From positions 1 through 64,000 of the forward strand of contig JAICSS010000010.1 of the NCBI GenBank assembly GCA_025936755.1: a stretch of 64,000 nt of DNA, read 5' to 3'. The notes beneath the pieces were generated by a model. The model saw only the letters and a program-made list of their open reading frames with translations. It made no database searches and had not been told where the DNA came from. Below are positions 7,127 through 16,170 of this stretch, in pieces. Origin of the DNA: Solirubrobacterales bacterium (GTDB lineage Bacteria; Actinomycetota; Thermoleophilia; Solirubrobacterales; 70-9). Both the position numbers and the translations under genes were made by a program. The stretch's first letter is position 1, and every line of letters starts with the position of its first letter.

Positions 7127-8331
7127 AGGTAGCCCAGCGGGTCGGTCGGGGTGCCGTTGATCCGCACCTCGAAGTGGAGGTGGGGGCCGGTGCTGTGGCC
7201 GGTGTCGCCGCTGTAGCCGATCACGTCGCCCTGGCTGACCCGGTCGCCGACGGAGGCGGCGAAGCTCGACTGGTGGGCGTAGCAGGTGGAGAGCCCGCCG
7301 CCGTGGTCGATGCAGGTGTAGTTGCCGTAGCCGCCGCTTTCGGACTCGGACTGCTCGAGGATCACGGTGCCGTCGGCGGCGGCGCGGATCGGCGTCCCTT
7401 CCGGGACGGAGATGTCGATCCCCTCGTGCATCCGGCCCCAGCGATAGCCGAAGCCGGAGGTGACCGTGCCTTCGACCGGCCAGATCAAGCCGGCGGCGCT
7501 CGGCGAGGGCAGCGGCCCCGCCGGCAGCGGCACGCCGCCGGTCGCTGCGGAGATTTCCTGGGCAATCCGGGCCCGCAGGCCGGCGGCGATTTCCTCGTGC
7601 TCGTCGATGTCGCCTTCGATGCCCTTCAGCGCCGCGCGTCGCTGCGAGCGCGCCGAGAGCAGCGCCCCCTCGCGCGACTCCAGGGTCGAGCGGGTCGCTT
7701 CCAGGCGCTGCTCCTTGCCGGCGATCGCGTCGCGGGCGTCCTCGATCGTCAGCTTCGCGATCTTCCGCCGGCGCACCAGCTTCTTCGCTTCGTCGCGCAG
7801 CGAGCGCACCCGCTCGGCCAGCGCCTCGTCGCTTTCGTTGATCGCGTCGAAGTAGGCGGTGCGGGCGACCATGTCGCCGTAGTCCTCGGAGCTGAGGATG
7901 ACTTCGGTCAGGTCCGTGGACCCGTAGGCGTAGATGGCGACCAGCCGCTCGCGCAGGTTGGCCAGCGCCCGCCGCAGCCGCCCGCGCAGGGTGTCGAGCC
8001 GTTCCAGCGCCTGCTTCAGCTCGGCTTCGGCCTGCCGCAGCTCGGCTTCCTTCGCGGCCAGCGCTTCTTCGGCCGCCGCCTCCTGGTTGCGCAGGGCCGA
8101 CACCTGGCCTTCGAGGGCGGAGATTTCGTCGCCCATCGCGGCGATGTCGGAGCTGAGGACGCCTTCGCGTTCTTCGGCCCTGCCGATCTTCGCTTCGACC
8201 GCTTCCAGCTTGTCGGAGTTGCTCTTCGCCGGCGCGGTCGCGGCCAGCAGGCAGCTCGCGAGCAGGGCGAGGGTCATCGCCAGAAGCGAGGAGAGCCAGC
8301 GCCGGCGCGGATGTGCGGTCGGATTCGGCAT
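7123..8331 (-). CDS. Secreted M23 peptidase with coiled coil (EnvC/NlpD-like)
   Basis: 402 residues. An N-terminal signal peptide (RRRWLSSLLAMTLALLASCLLAATAPA, in part) is followed by a long coiled coil (about 40-260) and a C-terminal M23 peptidase domain (about 290-400). Zinc ligands are visible: HEGIDIS gives His and Asp, and GPHLHFEV gives the HxH pair. Such proteins cut peptidoglycan cross-links or activate amidases during division. The gene follows the RTX gene on the same strand across a hairpin. No clear Shine-Dalgarno precedes ATG 8331. Confidence 0.92.
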   Translation of the reverse strand: MPNPTAHPRRRWLSSLLAMTLALLASCLLAATAPAKSNSDKLEAVEAKIGRAEEREGVLSSDIAAMGDEISALEGQVSALRNQEAAAEEALAAKEAELRQAEAELKQALERLDTLRGRLRRALANLRERLVAIYAYGSTDLTEVILSSEDYGDMVARTAYFDAINESDEALAERVRSLRDEAKKLVRRRKIAKLTIEDARDAIAGKEQRLEATRSTLESREGALLSARSQRRAALKGIEGDIDEHEEIAAGLRARIAQEISAATGGVPLPAGPLPSPSAAGLIWPVEGTVTSGFGYRWGRMHEGIDISVPEGTPIRAAADGTVILEQSESESGGYGNYTCIDHGGGLSTCYAHQSSFAASVGDRVSQGDVIGYSGDTGHSTGPHLHFEVRINGTPTDPLGYL

Positions 8332-8343
8332 AGCTGCAAGAGA

Positions 8344-8367
8344 AGAGCCGGCAGAGGCGCCGGCTCT
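8344..8367 (-). terminator. Hairpin downstream of the RTX gene
   Basis: A 9-bp perfect stem (AGAGCCGGC paired with GCCGGCTCT, loop of 6) lies between the RTX-type gene and the M23 gene. On the minus strand it is followed by a pyrimidine-rich CTTCTCTTGC, a weak U-tract. Confidence 0.5.
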
Positions 8368-8424
8368 GGTTGAACCGTAGGCAGGTGAATCGGCTCGCGG
8401 CGGCCGGGAAACCCGCCTGCAACC

Positions 8425-9864
8425 TCAGTTGCGCACGTACTCGCAGCGCGAGGCCCGGTTGCGGCCGCGGCCGCCGATGCAGCGGTCCTCGCCGCCGCGG
8501 CCGTCGAGCCGGTCGGAGCCGCCGCGGCCGAGCAGGACGTTGGCGCCGCCGTCGCCGATCAGGACGTCGGGCCCGGGCGAGCCCTCGATCTTCTCGGTCC
8601 CGGCGGCGATCCGCCCCGGCGTGCAGCCGCCCACCTCGGGGTCGACGACCGTGCCGCCGATCTTCGCCCGCACGTAGGTGCCGTCGTTGCGGACGCGGGC
8701 GAAGGAGGCGCTGTCGTTGTTGCCGCGACCGCCGGAGAAGAGGTCGCCCTCGCAGGGCTGGCCGCCGATCATCAGGTCGTCGCCGGCGCCGCCGATCATC
8801 GTCGCCGCGCCGCTGCTATGGCGGGGATGGAGGATGTCGACACCGAAGAGGGCGTCGTTTCCGCCGCCGCCTTCGAGCCGGTCGGGGTCGCCGTCGTCGC
8901 CGGCGTAGATCGTGTCGCCGCCGGGCCCGCCGCGCAGCCAGTCGCTGCCGGCGCCGCCGTCGATCGTCACCCCGACCCCCCGCGGCAGCGAGCGTTCGAT
9001 CGCGATCCGGTCGTCGCCGGCGCCGAGCGAGACGAGGATCGAGCCGACGCGGGCGCCGCCGACCTGGAGCGAGGGGCCGGAGCCGCCGGAGACGAGGACG
9101 TTGCCGTCCCGGAGACCGACGGCGAGGTCGTCGGGGCCGGCGCTGCCGGAGATCGCGAGGCTGTTCGAGCCGCAGGGGCTGACCGCCGGCGCGGTGTCGA
9201 AGCATTCGCTCCCCGGAGCGCCGATCACCTCCTCGATCCCGACCAGGCGCTCGTTTTCGGCGCCTCTGACGCGGCCGTCTTGGAGGTCGACTTCGATCGG
9301 CCCGCCGGCGCTGCGGTAGGAGGCGGTGTCGTGCGCGCCCGGCCCGCCGTCGATGCGGTCGCGGCCGATCCCGCCGGCGATCTCGTCGAAGCTCCCGCGC
9401 CCCCCGCGCACCGTGTCGTCCCCCATGCCGCCGTCGACGTCGTCGCGGGCGCCGAGACCGCCGCTGACGACGTCGTTGCCGCTCTCGCCGCGGACCCGGT
9501 CGCGACCGGCCCCACCGCGCACTTCGTCGGAGCCGCGACCGCCGAGGACCAGGTCCGCTCCCTTGTTGCCGTGGAGGCTGTCCTTGCCGCGGCCGCCGTC
9601 GATCCGGTCGCGGCCGGCGCCGCCGCAGACCGTGTCGTCGCCGCGGCCGCCGTAGATCAGGTTCGGGCCGCCGGCGGCGAGGATCACGTCGGGCCCGCGG
9701 GTGCCGTGGATGCGGCGGTCGTTGGAGACGATCGTCGCCCTCTTGCCGCCGCATTCGGGCCGTCCAGCGTCGGGTGAGCCGGTCAGCGCGAAGTAGAGGG
9801 CGCCGGCCAGCAAGATCGCCAGGCCGGCGAAGGCGATCCGACGCAAACCGGCTGCTCCCGCCAC
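8425..9864 (-). CDS. RTX-type calcium-binding nonapeptide repeat protein
   Basis: 479 residues. A membrane/signal helix occupies about residues 8-28. About 55-165 carry many consecutive GGxGxDxLx-like nonapeptides (GGRGDDTVCGGAGRDRIDGG and neighbours). A middle region without repeats (about 170-300) is followed by a second repeat block and a final GRGGSDRLDGRGGEDRCIGG. These repeats bind calcium and form parallel beta-rolls in secreted proteins. No type I secretion genes or enzymatic domain are visible. The start GTG 9864 has GGGAGG 7 nt upstream. Confidence 0.88.
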   Translation of the reverse strand: MAGAAGLRRIAFAGLAILLAGALYFALTGSPDAGRPECGGKRATIVSNDRRIHGTRGPDVILAAGGPNLIYGGRGDDTVCGGAGRDRIDGGRGKDSLHGNKGADLVLGGRGSDEVRGGAGRDRVRGESGNDVVSGGLGARDDVDGGMGDDTVRGGRGSFDEIAGGIGRDRIDGGPGAHDTASYRSAGGPIEVDLQDGRVRGAENERLVGIEEVIGAPGSECFDTAPAVSPCGSNSLAISGSAGPDDLAVGLRDGNVLVSGGSGPSLQVGGARVGSILVSLGAGDDRIAIERSLPRGVGVTIDGGAGSDWLRGGPGGDTIYAGDDGDPDRLEGGGGNDALFGVDILHPRHSSGAATMIGGAGDDLMIGGQPCEGDLFSGGRGNNDSASFARVRNDGTYVRAKIGGTVVDPEVGGCTPGRIAAGTEKIEGSPGPDVLIGDGGANVLLGRGGSDRLDGRGGEDRCIGGRGRNRASRCEYVRN

Positions 9865-10003
9865 GATCGATCCTCCCTTCCGCCTGCGTGGCCCCTTTCC
9901 CGTGCCTCACAGCTACCCGATCGGAGCCATCGCGCAACGCCGCTGATATGAATCGGTTCCCGCATCCAGTCCAGTCGCCCAGAACCTTTACGGGAGGGAT
10001 CCG

Positions 10004-12157
10004 ATGACCCGCCGCCTCGCCAGCCTCGCCGACTTCTCCTACCGCCGCCGCGGGACCATGGTCCTGCTCTGGATCGTCTCCGCGATCGCGATCATCGGCC
10101 TCGGCTCCGCGCTGGCGGGCGAGTACGAAGCCGACTACAACACCCCCGGCTCGGACTCCAAGGCCGCCAGCGACCTCACCGAACGCGAGTTCGGCGGCTA
10201 CTCCGGCCAGGAAATCTACGTCGTCTGGAAGGACCCCGCGGGCGCCGCGAGCGGGCCGGCTCGCCGGCGGATGGACGCCTTCTTCGAACAGGCCGAAGCG
10301 ATCGAGAACGTCGAGAAACGGGACGCGATCCGGGTCTCCAGCGACGGCACGATCGCGACGACGACCCTGCCGCTCACCATTCCCGGCTGGCAGGTGAAGA
10401 AGGAGCAGGGCGAAGAACTGATCGACGCCGCCGAAGCCAACAGCGGCGGCGGCCTGAAGATCAAGCTCGGCGGCGAACCGATCTACACCGCCCAGGAACA
10501 GACCAGCCCCGAGTTCTTCGGCTTCCTCGGCGCGGCGATCGTGCTGCTGATCGCCTTCGGCTCCCTGGTCGCCGCCGGCCTGCCGCTGGTCATCGCGCTC
10601 GTCGGGCTCGGCATCTCCTCCGGCGGCCTGATCGTCCTCCTCGCTAACGTGATCGACGTCCCCAACTGGACCACCGCCGTCTCCGGCCTGATCGGGATCG
10701 GCGTCGGGATCGACTACGCGCTGCTGGTCCTGACCCGCTTCCGCTCCGCCCTCAAAGCGGGCAAGGACCGCCACGACGCGGTCGTCGAGGCGGTGACCAC
10801 CGCCGGCCGCAGCGTGATCATCGCCGGCTGCACCGTCGTCATCGCCGTCCTCGGGCTTTTCCTCACCGGCCTTCCCTACATGTACGGGGTGGCGATCTCG
10901 GCCTCGTTCGCCGTCCTGGTGGTGATGCTGGCGTCGATCACCCTGCTGCCGTCGCTGCTTGCCTACCTGGGGCCGAACGTCGACCGGCTGCGGATCCCGG
11001 TCCTGGGCCGCAGCCTCGACGCCAAGGAGGGCGGCGAATCCCCGGCCGCCCGCTGGAGCCACACCGTGCAGCGGCATCCCTGGACCGCGGCGATCGTCGC
11101 GGTGGCGATCCTGCTCGCCCTCGCCGCCCCCGCCCTGGGAATGCGGCTCGGCTTCCCCGACGCCGGCAACGACCAGCCGGACACGATGACCCGGCAGGCC
11201 TACGACCTGATCAGCGAGGGCTTCGGGCCCGGCGCCAACGGGCCGCTGGTGGTCGCCGCCGAACTGCCCGGCCCCGGCGCGAAGGCCACGATCGAGGGTC
11301 TCGCGACGAAGCTGCGACAGGAGGAAGGTGTCGCCTACGTGCCGCCGCCCCGCTTCAGCGACGACGGCGCCGCGGCGATCCTCACCGTCATCCCCACCAC
11401 CTCCCCGCAGGACGAGGCGACCTCCGAACTGGTCGACCGCCTGCGCGGCACGGTGATCCCCGAAGCGGTCGGCGCCTCCGGGGTCACCGTCCTGGTCGGC
11501 GGCGTCAACGCCGCGCTCGAGGACCAGAGCACCTACATCACCGGCCGCATGCCGTGGTTCATCGCCGGCGTCGTCGGGCTCTCCTTCCTCCTGCTCCTGG
11601 TCGCCTTCCACTCGCCCTTCATCTCCTTGAAGGCGGGGATCATGAACCTGCTCTCCGTCAGCGCCGCCTACGGCGTCATGACCCTGGTCGCCCAGGGAGG
11701 CGCCGTCGGCCAGCTGATCGGGATCGACCACGAAGTCCCGATCGCCCCGTTCATGCCGGTGATGATGTTCGCGATCCTCTTCGGCCTCTCGATGGACTAC
11801 GAGGTCTTCCTGATCTCGCGGATCCGCGAGGAGTACCTGCGGGACGGCGACACCCGGCGCGCGGTCGCCGACGGGCTGGCGAAGACGGCCCGGGTGATCA
11901 CCGCGGCGGCGGCGATCATGGTCGTCGTCTTCCTCGCCTTCGTCGCCTCCCCCGAAGTCTTCCTCAAGCTCTTCGGGGTCGGCCTCGCCGCGGCGATCTT
12001 CCTCGACGCGACGCTGGTGCGGATGGTCCTGGTGCCGGCGGTGATGCAGCTGCTCGGCGAGCGCAACTGGTGGATCCCCGACTGGCTGGAGCGGATCCTC
12101 CCGCGGATCGAGGTCGAGCGGGGCGCGCCGGGAGTGGCGACCGAAGGCGGGTCCTGA
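10004..12157 (+). CDS. MMPL/RND family transporter
   Basis: 717 residues with the duplicated RND layout: one N-terminal helix, a soluble loop (about 45-165), five or six helices (about 170-330), a second helix and loop (about 360-510), then six more helices. The signature GIDYALLVLTRFR is in half one and SMDYEVFLISRIREEY in half two; the GxDY aspartates carry the proton path. Actinobacterial MMPL proteins export lipids or hydrophobic compounds. GGGAGG lies just before the ATG. No regulator is adjacent. Confidence 0.93.
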   Translation: MTRRLASLADFSYRRRGTMVLLWIVSAIAIIGLGSALAGEYEADYNTPGSDSKAASDLTEREFGGYSGQEIYVVWKDPAGAASGPARRRMDAFFEQAEAIENVEKRDAIRVSSDGTIATTTLPLTIPGWQVKKEQGEELIDAAEANSGGGLKIKLGGEPIYTAQEQTSPEFFGFLGAAIVLLIAFGSLVAAGLPLVIALVGLGISSGGLIVLLANVIDVPNWTTAVSGLIGIGVGIDYALLVLTRFRSALKAGKDRHDAVVEAVTTAGRSVIIAGCTVVIAVLGLFLTGLPYMYGVAISASFAVLVVMLASITLLPSLLAYLGPNVDRLRIPVLGRSLDAKEGGESPAARWSHTVQRHPWTAAIVAVAILLALAAPALGMRLGFPDAGNDQPDTMTRQAYDLISEGFGPGANGPLVVAAELPGPGAKATIEGLATKLRQEEGVAYVPPPRFSDDGAAAILTVIPTTSPQDEATSELVDRLRGTVIPEAVGASGVTVLVGGVNAALEDQSTYITGRMPWFIAGVVGLSFLLLLVAFHSPFISLKAGIMNLLSVSAAYGVMTLVAQGGAVGQLIGIDHEVPIAPFMPVMMFAILFGLSMDYEVFLISRIREEYLRDGDTRRAVADGLAKTARVITAAAAIMVVVFLAFVASPEVFLKLFGVGLAAAIFLDATLVRMVLVPAVMQLLGERNWWIPDWLERILPRIEVERGAPGVATEGGS

Positions 12158-12166
12158 GATCGATCC

Positions 12167-14380
12167 CTAGCGGCGCGGAGCGAATGCGCGCAGGCGCAGC
12201 GAGTTCGTCACCACGAAGACGCTGGAGAAGGCCATCGCGGCGCCGGCGATCAGGGGGTTGAGGAAGCCGGCGGCGGCGAGGGGCAGGGCGGCGACGTTGT
12301 AGGCGAAGGCCCAGAAGAGGTTGCCCTTGATCGTCTTCAGGGTGCGGCGGGAGAGGCGGATCGCGTCGGGGACGGCGCGGGGGTCGCCGGAGACGAGGGT
12401 GACGTCGGAGGCCTCGATCGCGACGTCGGCGCCGGTGCCGATCGCGAGACCGAGGTCCGCCTGGGCCAGGGCCGGGGCGTCGTTGACGCCGTCGCCGACC
12501 ATCGCGACGATGCGGCCCTCGGCCTGGAGGCGCTCGACGACCGCAGCCTTCTCGGCCGGCAGGACTTCGGCGATCACCTCATCGATCCCGACCTCGGCGG
12601 CAACGGCCTTCGCAGTCGCCTCGTTGTCCCCGGTCAGCAACACCGGCCGCAGCTCCAGCTCCCGCAGCGCCGCGATCGCCTCGGCGCTCGTCGGCTTGAC
12701 GGTGTCGGCGACGACGATCAGCCCCCGCACCTCGTCGTCCCAACCGACCGCGATCGCGGTTTGCCCCAACGCTTCCGCTCCACTGCGCGCTGAGGGACGG
12801 CCAACGGTGACCAAGCGGCCTTGCACAACCCCCCGGACTCCGACGCCCGCCTCGCTCGCGAACTCCTCGACTGCCGGCAACCGCACGAACTCCTCCTTCG
12901 CCCGCGCCGCGATCGCGGCGGCGATCGGGTGCTCGGAGGCGTCCTCGACCGCGCCGGCGTTGCGCAGCACCTCGGCCTCGTCGACCCCCGGCGCGGCGTG
13001 GACCGCCAGCACCGACATCGCGCCGCTGGTAACGGTCCCGGTCTTGTCGAGGACGACGGTGTCGATCCGCCGCGTCTGCTCCAGCACCTCCGGTCCCCTG
13101 ATCAGCAGCCCGAGCTGGGCGCCGCGGCCGGTCCCAACCAGCAGCGCCGTCGGCGTCGCCAGGCCGAGCGCGCAGGGACAGGCGATGATCAGGACCGCGA
13201 CGGCGGCGGTGAAGGCGAAGGAAGCGCCGGCGCCGTCGAGGAGCCAGAAGACGAGGGTGCCGAGGGCGAGCGCGATCACGATCGGAACGAAGACGGCGCT
13301 GACCCGGTCGGCGAGGCGCTGTACCGGCGCCTTGCCCGACTGCGCCGCCGTGACGAGGCGGGCGATCTGCGCCAGCGCCGTCTCCTCGCCGACACGGGTG
13401 GCGCGGACGACGAGGCGGCCGCCGAGGTTGACCGTCGCGCCGACGAGCTCGTCGCCGGGCCCGACCTCGACCGGCGCCGACTCGCCGGTGAGGAGCGACT
13501 GGTCGACCGCGCTGCTTCCGCTCTCGACGACCCCGTCGGTCGCCACCTTCTCCCCCGGCCGCACGACGAAGCGCTCGCCGGCCTTCAGCTCCCCGACCGG
13601 GACCCGGCGCTCGCCGTCGTCCTCGTCGAGCAGCGCCACCTCCTTGGCGCCGAGGTCGAGCAGCGCCTCCAGCGCCGCCCCGGCCCGCCGCTTCGCCCGC
13701 GCCTCGAAGTAGCGGCCGGCGAGGATGAAGGTGGTGACGACCGCGGCGACCTCGAGGTAGATCTCGCCGGCGCCGGCGCCGCGCTCGGCGACCAGCTCGA
13801 AGGGCATCTTCATCCCCGGCATCCCGGCGTCGCCGAGGAAGAGCGCGTAGAGCGACCAGCCGAGGGCGGCGAGGGTGCCGAGGGAGATCAGCGTGTCCAT
13901 CGTCGCGGCGCCGTGGCGGAGGTTCCGCCAGGCGGCCTCGTGGAAGGGCCAGCCCGCCCACAGCACCACCGGGGTCGCCAGCTGCAGCGAGAGCCACTGC
14001 CAGTTGCGGAACTGCAGCGGCTCGATCATCGCCATCAGCAATACCGGCAGCGAGAGCGCGGCGGCGAAGACCAGGCGCCGGCGCAGGTCGTCGCTCGAAT
14101 CGGCCTCGCTCTCGCGCGCCTCCGGCTCCGCTCCGGGCGGCGCCGGCAGCGCAGCCGCGTAACCGACGCTCTCCACCGCGCCGACGAGCTGCTCCGGCTC
14201 GGCCTGCGCCGGGTCGAACTCCACCGACGCCCGCTCGGTCGCGAAGTTGACCGTCGCCTCGACGCCCGCGAGCCGGTTGAGGCTCTTCTCGACCCGGCCG
14301 GCGCAACTGGCGCAGGTCATCCCCTCGATCGGCAGCTCCAAGCGCTCCTGAACCGCTCCAGCTTGTCCTTTATACCCCAT
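12167..14380 (-). CDS. copA: Cu(I)-translocating P1B-type ATPase
   Basis: 737 residues. An N-terminal heavy-metal domain has MTCASC at 21-26. The membrane CPC motif is in [13 protein letters not shown], the phosphorylated Asp in DKTGTVT, then TGES, SEHPIA and [10 protein letters not shown]. It exports cytosolic Cu(I). It is transcribed divergently from csoR. The annotated ATG (14378-14380) falls inside the CsoR palindrome, so translation may really begin downstream, for example at a TTG 13 codons later that has GGAG about 10 nt ahead. Confidence 0.95.
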   Translation of the reverse strand: MGYKGQAGAVQERLELPIEGMTCASCAGRVEKSLNRLAGVEATVNFATERASVEFDPAQAEPEQLVGAVESVGYAAALPAPPGAEPEARESEADSSDDLRRRLVFAAALSLPVLLMAMIEPLQFRNWQWLSLQLATPVVLWAGWPFHEAAWRNLRHGAATMDTLISLGTLAALGWSLYALFLGDAGMPGMKMPFELVAERGAGAGEIYLEVAAVVTTFILAGRYFEARAKRRAGAALEALLDLGAKEVALLDEDDGERRVPVGELKAGERFVVRPGEKVATDGVVESGSSAVDQSLLTGESAPVEVGPGDELVGATVNLGGRLVVRATRVGEETALAQIARLVTAAQSGKAPVQRLADRVSAVFVPIVIALALGTLVFWLLDGAGASFAFTAAVAVLIIACPCALGLATPTALLVGTGRGAQLGLLIRGPEVLEQTRRIDTVVLDKTGTVTSGAMSVLAVHAAPGVDEAEVLRNAGAVEDASEHPIAAAIAARAKEEFVRLPAVEEFASEAGVGVRGVVQGRLVTVGRPSARSGAEALGQTAIAVGWDDEVRGLIVVADTVKPTSAEAIAALRELELRPVLLTGDNEATAKAVAAEVGIDEVIAEVLPAEKAAVVERLQAEGRIVAMVGDGVNDAPALAQADLGLAIGTGADVAIEASDVTLVSGDPRAVPDAIRLSRRTLKTIKGNLFWAFAYNVAALPLAAAGFLNPLIAGAAMAFSSVFVVTNSLRLRAFAPRR

Positions 14381-14388
14381 AGGGGTAT
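14372..14388. promoter_or_regulatory. CsoR operator palindrome
   Basis: ATACCCC-ATA-GGGGTAT is a perfect 7-bp inverted repeat with 3-nt centre, in the 17-nt gap between copA and csoR and reaching into the copA start. It matches the TACCC/GGGTA type bound by CsoR repressors, so copper probably derepresses both genes. Confidence 0.8.
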
Positions 14389-14397
14389 CCTACCAGG

Positions 14398-14688
14398 ATG
14401 GAAAACCAACCCCCCGGCTACATCGAGAACAAGGACAAGGTCAAGAACCGGCTGCGCCGCATCGGCGGCCAGATCGGCGGCATCGAACGCATGGTCGAGG
14501 AGGAGCGCTACTGCATCGACATCCTCACCCAGATCTCCGCCGCCCAGGCCGCGATCGACAGGGTCGCCCTCGCCCTCCTCGACGAACACACGCGCCACTG
14601 CGTCGCCCGCGCGCAGACCGCCAAGGAGCGCGAGGAGAAGACCGAGGAGATGATGGAGGCGGTCGGCCGCCTGCTGAAGAGCCGCTGA
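14398..14688 (+). CDS. csoR: Copper-sensing transcriptional repressor CsoR
   Basis: A 96-residue all-helical CsoR/RcnR-family protein. The Cu(I) ligands are Cys39, His64 and Cys68, with the same spacing (25 and 4) as Cys36/His61/Cys65 of Mycobacterium CsoR. The N-terminal KNRLRRIGGQIGGIERM helix is the DNA-binding face of the family. It would bind the palindrome at 14372-14388 in the absence of copper and release it when Cu(I) binds. Confidence 0.94.
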   Translation: MENQPPGYIENKDKVKNRLRRIGGQIGGIERMVEEERYCIDILTQISAAQAAIDRVALALLDEHTRHCVARAQTAKEREEKTEEMMEAVGRLLKSR

Positions 14689-14706
14689 ACCGCCCGCCGG
14701 CCAAGG

Positions 14707-14729
14707 AGGCGCCGGGGGGGCCGGCGCCT
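14707..14729. terminator. Hairpin between convergent csoR and HAD genes
   Basis: A 9-bp perfect stem (AGGCGCCGG with CCGGCGCCT, loop of five G) sits where the two convergent genes meet and overlaps the HAD stop codon. There is no T-run, so it is at best a bidirectional attenuator. Confidence 0.45.
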
Positions 14730-15447
14730 ACGCGGTGAGGCGCTCGACGACGCCGAGCAGCTCGGCGTGGCTGTCGAGGACGAACTCGGCCTCGGTCCCG
14801 TCTTCCTCGTCGCCCTCCGGGTTCATGCCCCGGTAGCGGGCGGTTCTCATGCCCAGCGCGGCGGCGCCGGCGACGTCGGTGCGCCGCAGGTCGCCGACGT
14901 GCATCGCCTGCCCCGGCTCCGTCCCGAGCGCCGCCAGCGCCGCTTCGAAGATCCGCGGCGAGGGCTTGTAGTGGCCGACCTCGTCTGAGAACCCCCAGCC
15001 GTCGAAGTGGCCGAGCAGGCCCTCGGCGCCGAGCAGCTCGCGCAGCAGCTCGCCGCCGCTGAAGCCGACGTCGCAGACGATCCCGAGCCGGATCCCCCGC
15101 TCGCGCAGCTCCGCCAGGCAGGCGTGGATCCCCGGTGCGAATTCCAGCGGCACCTCGCGGCCGGCCCCGAGGAACGCCTCCGCCACCATCTCCCGCGCCG
15201 CCCCCTCGAGCCCGAGGTGGCGCACCAGCGCCGCCGCCGCCTCGTGCGGGGGCAGGTGCCGGCCCTCGGCCCACTCCCGCTCCCAGTCCAGCCCGACCTG
15301 GCGCAGGCCCCCGAGCAGCAGGTCGGCCTCGACCTCGACGTCGTGGCTCCGCAGCGCCGCCGCGATCCCCCGTCGCCGTGCCTCGATCATCGACCCCGGC
15401 GGCACCGTCGCGATCGTGTTCCAGAAGTCGAAGGTGACGGCCTTCAA
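14728..15447 (-). CDS. HAD-superfamily hydrolase
   Basis: A 239-residue HAD subfamily I phosphatase-like enzyme. Motif I is FDFWNT (nucleophile Asp, with Trp where the second Asp often stands), motif II lies in GIVCDVGFSG, the motif III Lys in HYKPSPRIFEAAL, and motif IV in HVGDLRRTDVAGAAALGM. The replaced second Asp may mean weak or altered phosphatase activity. The start is a TTG that overlaps the TGA of the upstream XRE gene (ATTGA), so translation is probably coupled. Confidence 0.85.
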   Translation of the reverse strand: MKAVTFDFWNTIATVPPGSMIEARRRGIAAALRSHDVEVEADLLLGGLRQVGLDWEREWAEGRHLPPHEAAAALVRHLGLEGAAREMVAEAFLGAGREVPLEFAPGIHACLAELRERGIRLGIVCDVGFSGGELLRELLGAEGLLGHFDGWGFSDEVGHYKPSPRIFEAALAALGTEPGQAMHVGDLRRTDVAGAAALGMRTARYRGMNPEGDEEDGTEAEFVLDSHAELLGVVERLTA

Positions 15448-15686
15448 TCGTCGAGCAGCTCTTCGGTCAGCCGGAATACGTCCGGCAGATCCACGTCCAG
15501 CGCGTAGGCGAGGCGCCGCACGGCGCCCCAGTCGGCGTCGATTCCGCCGATCTCGATCTGGCGCAGCTCCTCGGCGGGGATCTCGGCCCGATCGGCGAGG
15601 GCCTGCTGCGTCAGCCGGGCCTCTTTCCGCAGCTGCCGAACCGCGTTGCCGAGGGCGATGTTGTGTACGTCCCGGGTCCGCTCCAT
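15444..15686 (-). CDS. XRE-family HTH regulator
   Basis: 80 residues forming one helix-turn-helix: LGNAVRQLRKEARLTQQALADRAEIPAEELRQIEIG, then an ARRLAYALDVDLPDVF-like tail. ATG 15686 is chosen because it begins just before the domain. It overlaps the HAD gene by 4 nt (ATTGA), so the two form one unit. The operator is unknown. Confidence 0.85.
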   Translation of the reverse strand: MERTRDVHNIALGNAVRQLRKEARLTQQALADRAEIPAEELRQIEIGGIDADWGAVRRLAYALDVDLPDVFRLTEELLDD

Positions 15687-15768
15687 TTGCAGGGACGGTA
15701 CTGCGCTCGTCAGCGTCTGCAACCCGTCGGAGGCCGCCGCGGAGGCGAAGCGGTGCAAAGTCCGCCGG

Positions 15769-16101
15769 CTAGATGGAGGGGGGCGGCCAGTCGACCTCGT
15801 CCCAGGTGGCGCCGGCTTCGAGCTGTTCCGCCAGCCAGACCACCTGCCACAGGGGAACCTCGAGGCCCTTCGCCAGGCGTTTCATCGTCTCCCACTTCGG
15901 GTTCCGCCGCCCCTTCTCCAGCCGCGAGATCTCGCTGTTGCTGATTTCCACGTCGAGCGCCAGCTGTTCCTGTGTCTTCTCCAGCTGCAGCCGCAGGGAC
16001 CTCAGCGTCTCTCCGATGACTGGATGCTCGGGCTCGCGGGGCGACAAGGCCCGCAGAAACAAAGTAGGCCTCGCCGCACAGCTCCATAGAGTGAACTGCA
16101 A
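15769..16101 (-). CDS. XRE-family HTH regulator
   Basis: 110 residues from TTG 16101. The helix-turn-helix is LRSLRLQLEKTQEQLALDVEISNSEISRLEKGRRNP, followed by KWETMKRLAKGLEVPLWQVVWLAEQLE. The first ~28 residues are not conserved-looking and the true start may be an internal TTG (LSPREPEH). It lies between the other XRE gene and the SGNH gene on the same strand and shares no close sequence with its XRE neighbour. Confidence 0.8.
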   Translation of the reverse strand: MQFTLWSCAARPTLFLRALSPREPEHPVIGETLRSLRLQLEKTQEQLALDVEISNSEISRLEKGRRNPKWETMKRLAKGLEVPLWQVVWLAEQLEAGATWDEVDWPPPSI

Positions 16102-16116
16102 CCCGTCGCCGGAAAG

Positions 16117-16147
16117 ACCGGAACGTGCGGTTTTTGCACGTTCCGGT
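16117..16147 (-). terminator. Strong hairpin after the SGNH gene
   Basis: A 12-bp perfect stem (ACCGGAACGTGC with GCACGTTCCGGT, 7-nt loop) begins 24 nt past the SGNH stop on the minus strand and is followed by TCTTTCC. It is a likely terminator, and overlaps the presumed 5' region of the second XRE gene. Confidence 0.6.
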
Positions 16148-16170
16148 TTGAAGCCTTGGATGTTCCGAGA

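Noticed and set aside
8425-9864. RTX gene as part of a type I secretion locus
   Set aside because: No ABC transporter, membrane fusion protein or outer-membrane partner is adjacent; the N-terminal helix points to Sec export.
8816-11731. Long minus-strand open frame covering the MMPL gene and part of the RTX gene
   Set aside because: Low-complexity Asp/Gly/Ala sequence opposite a textbook transporter; no independent start signal.
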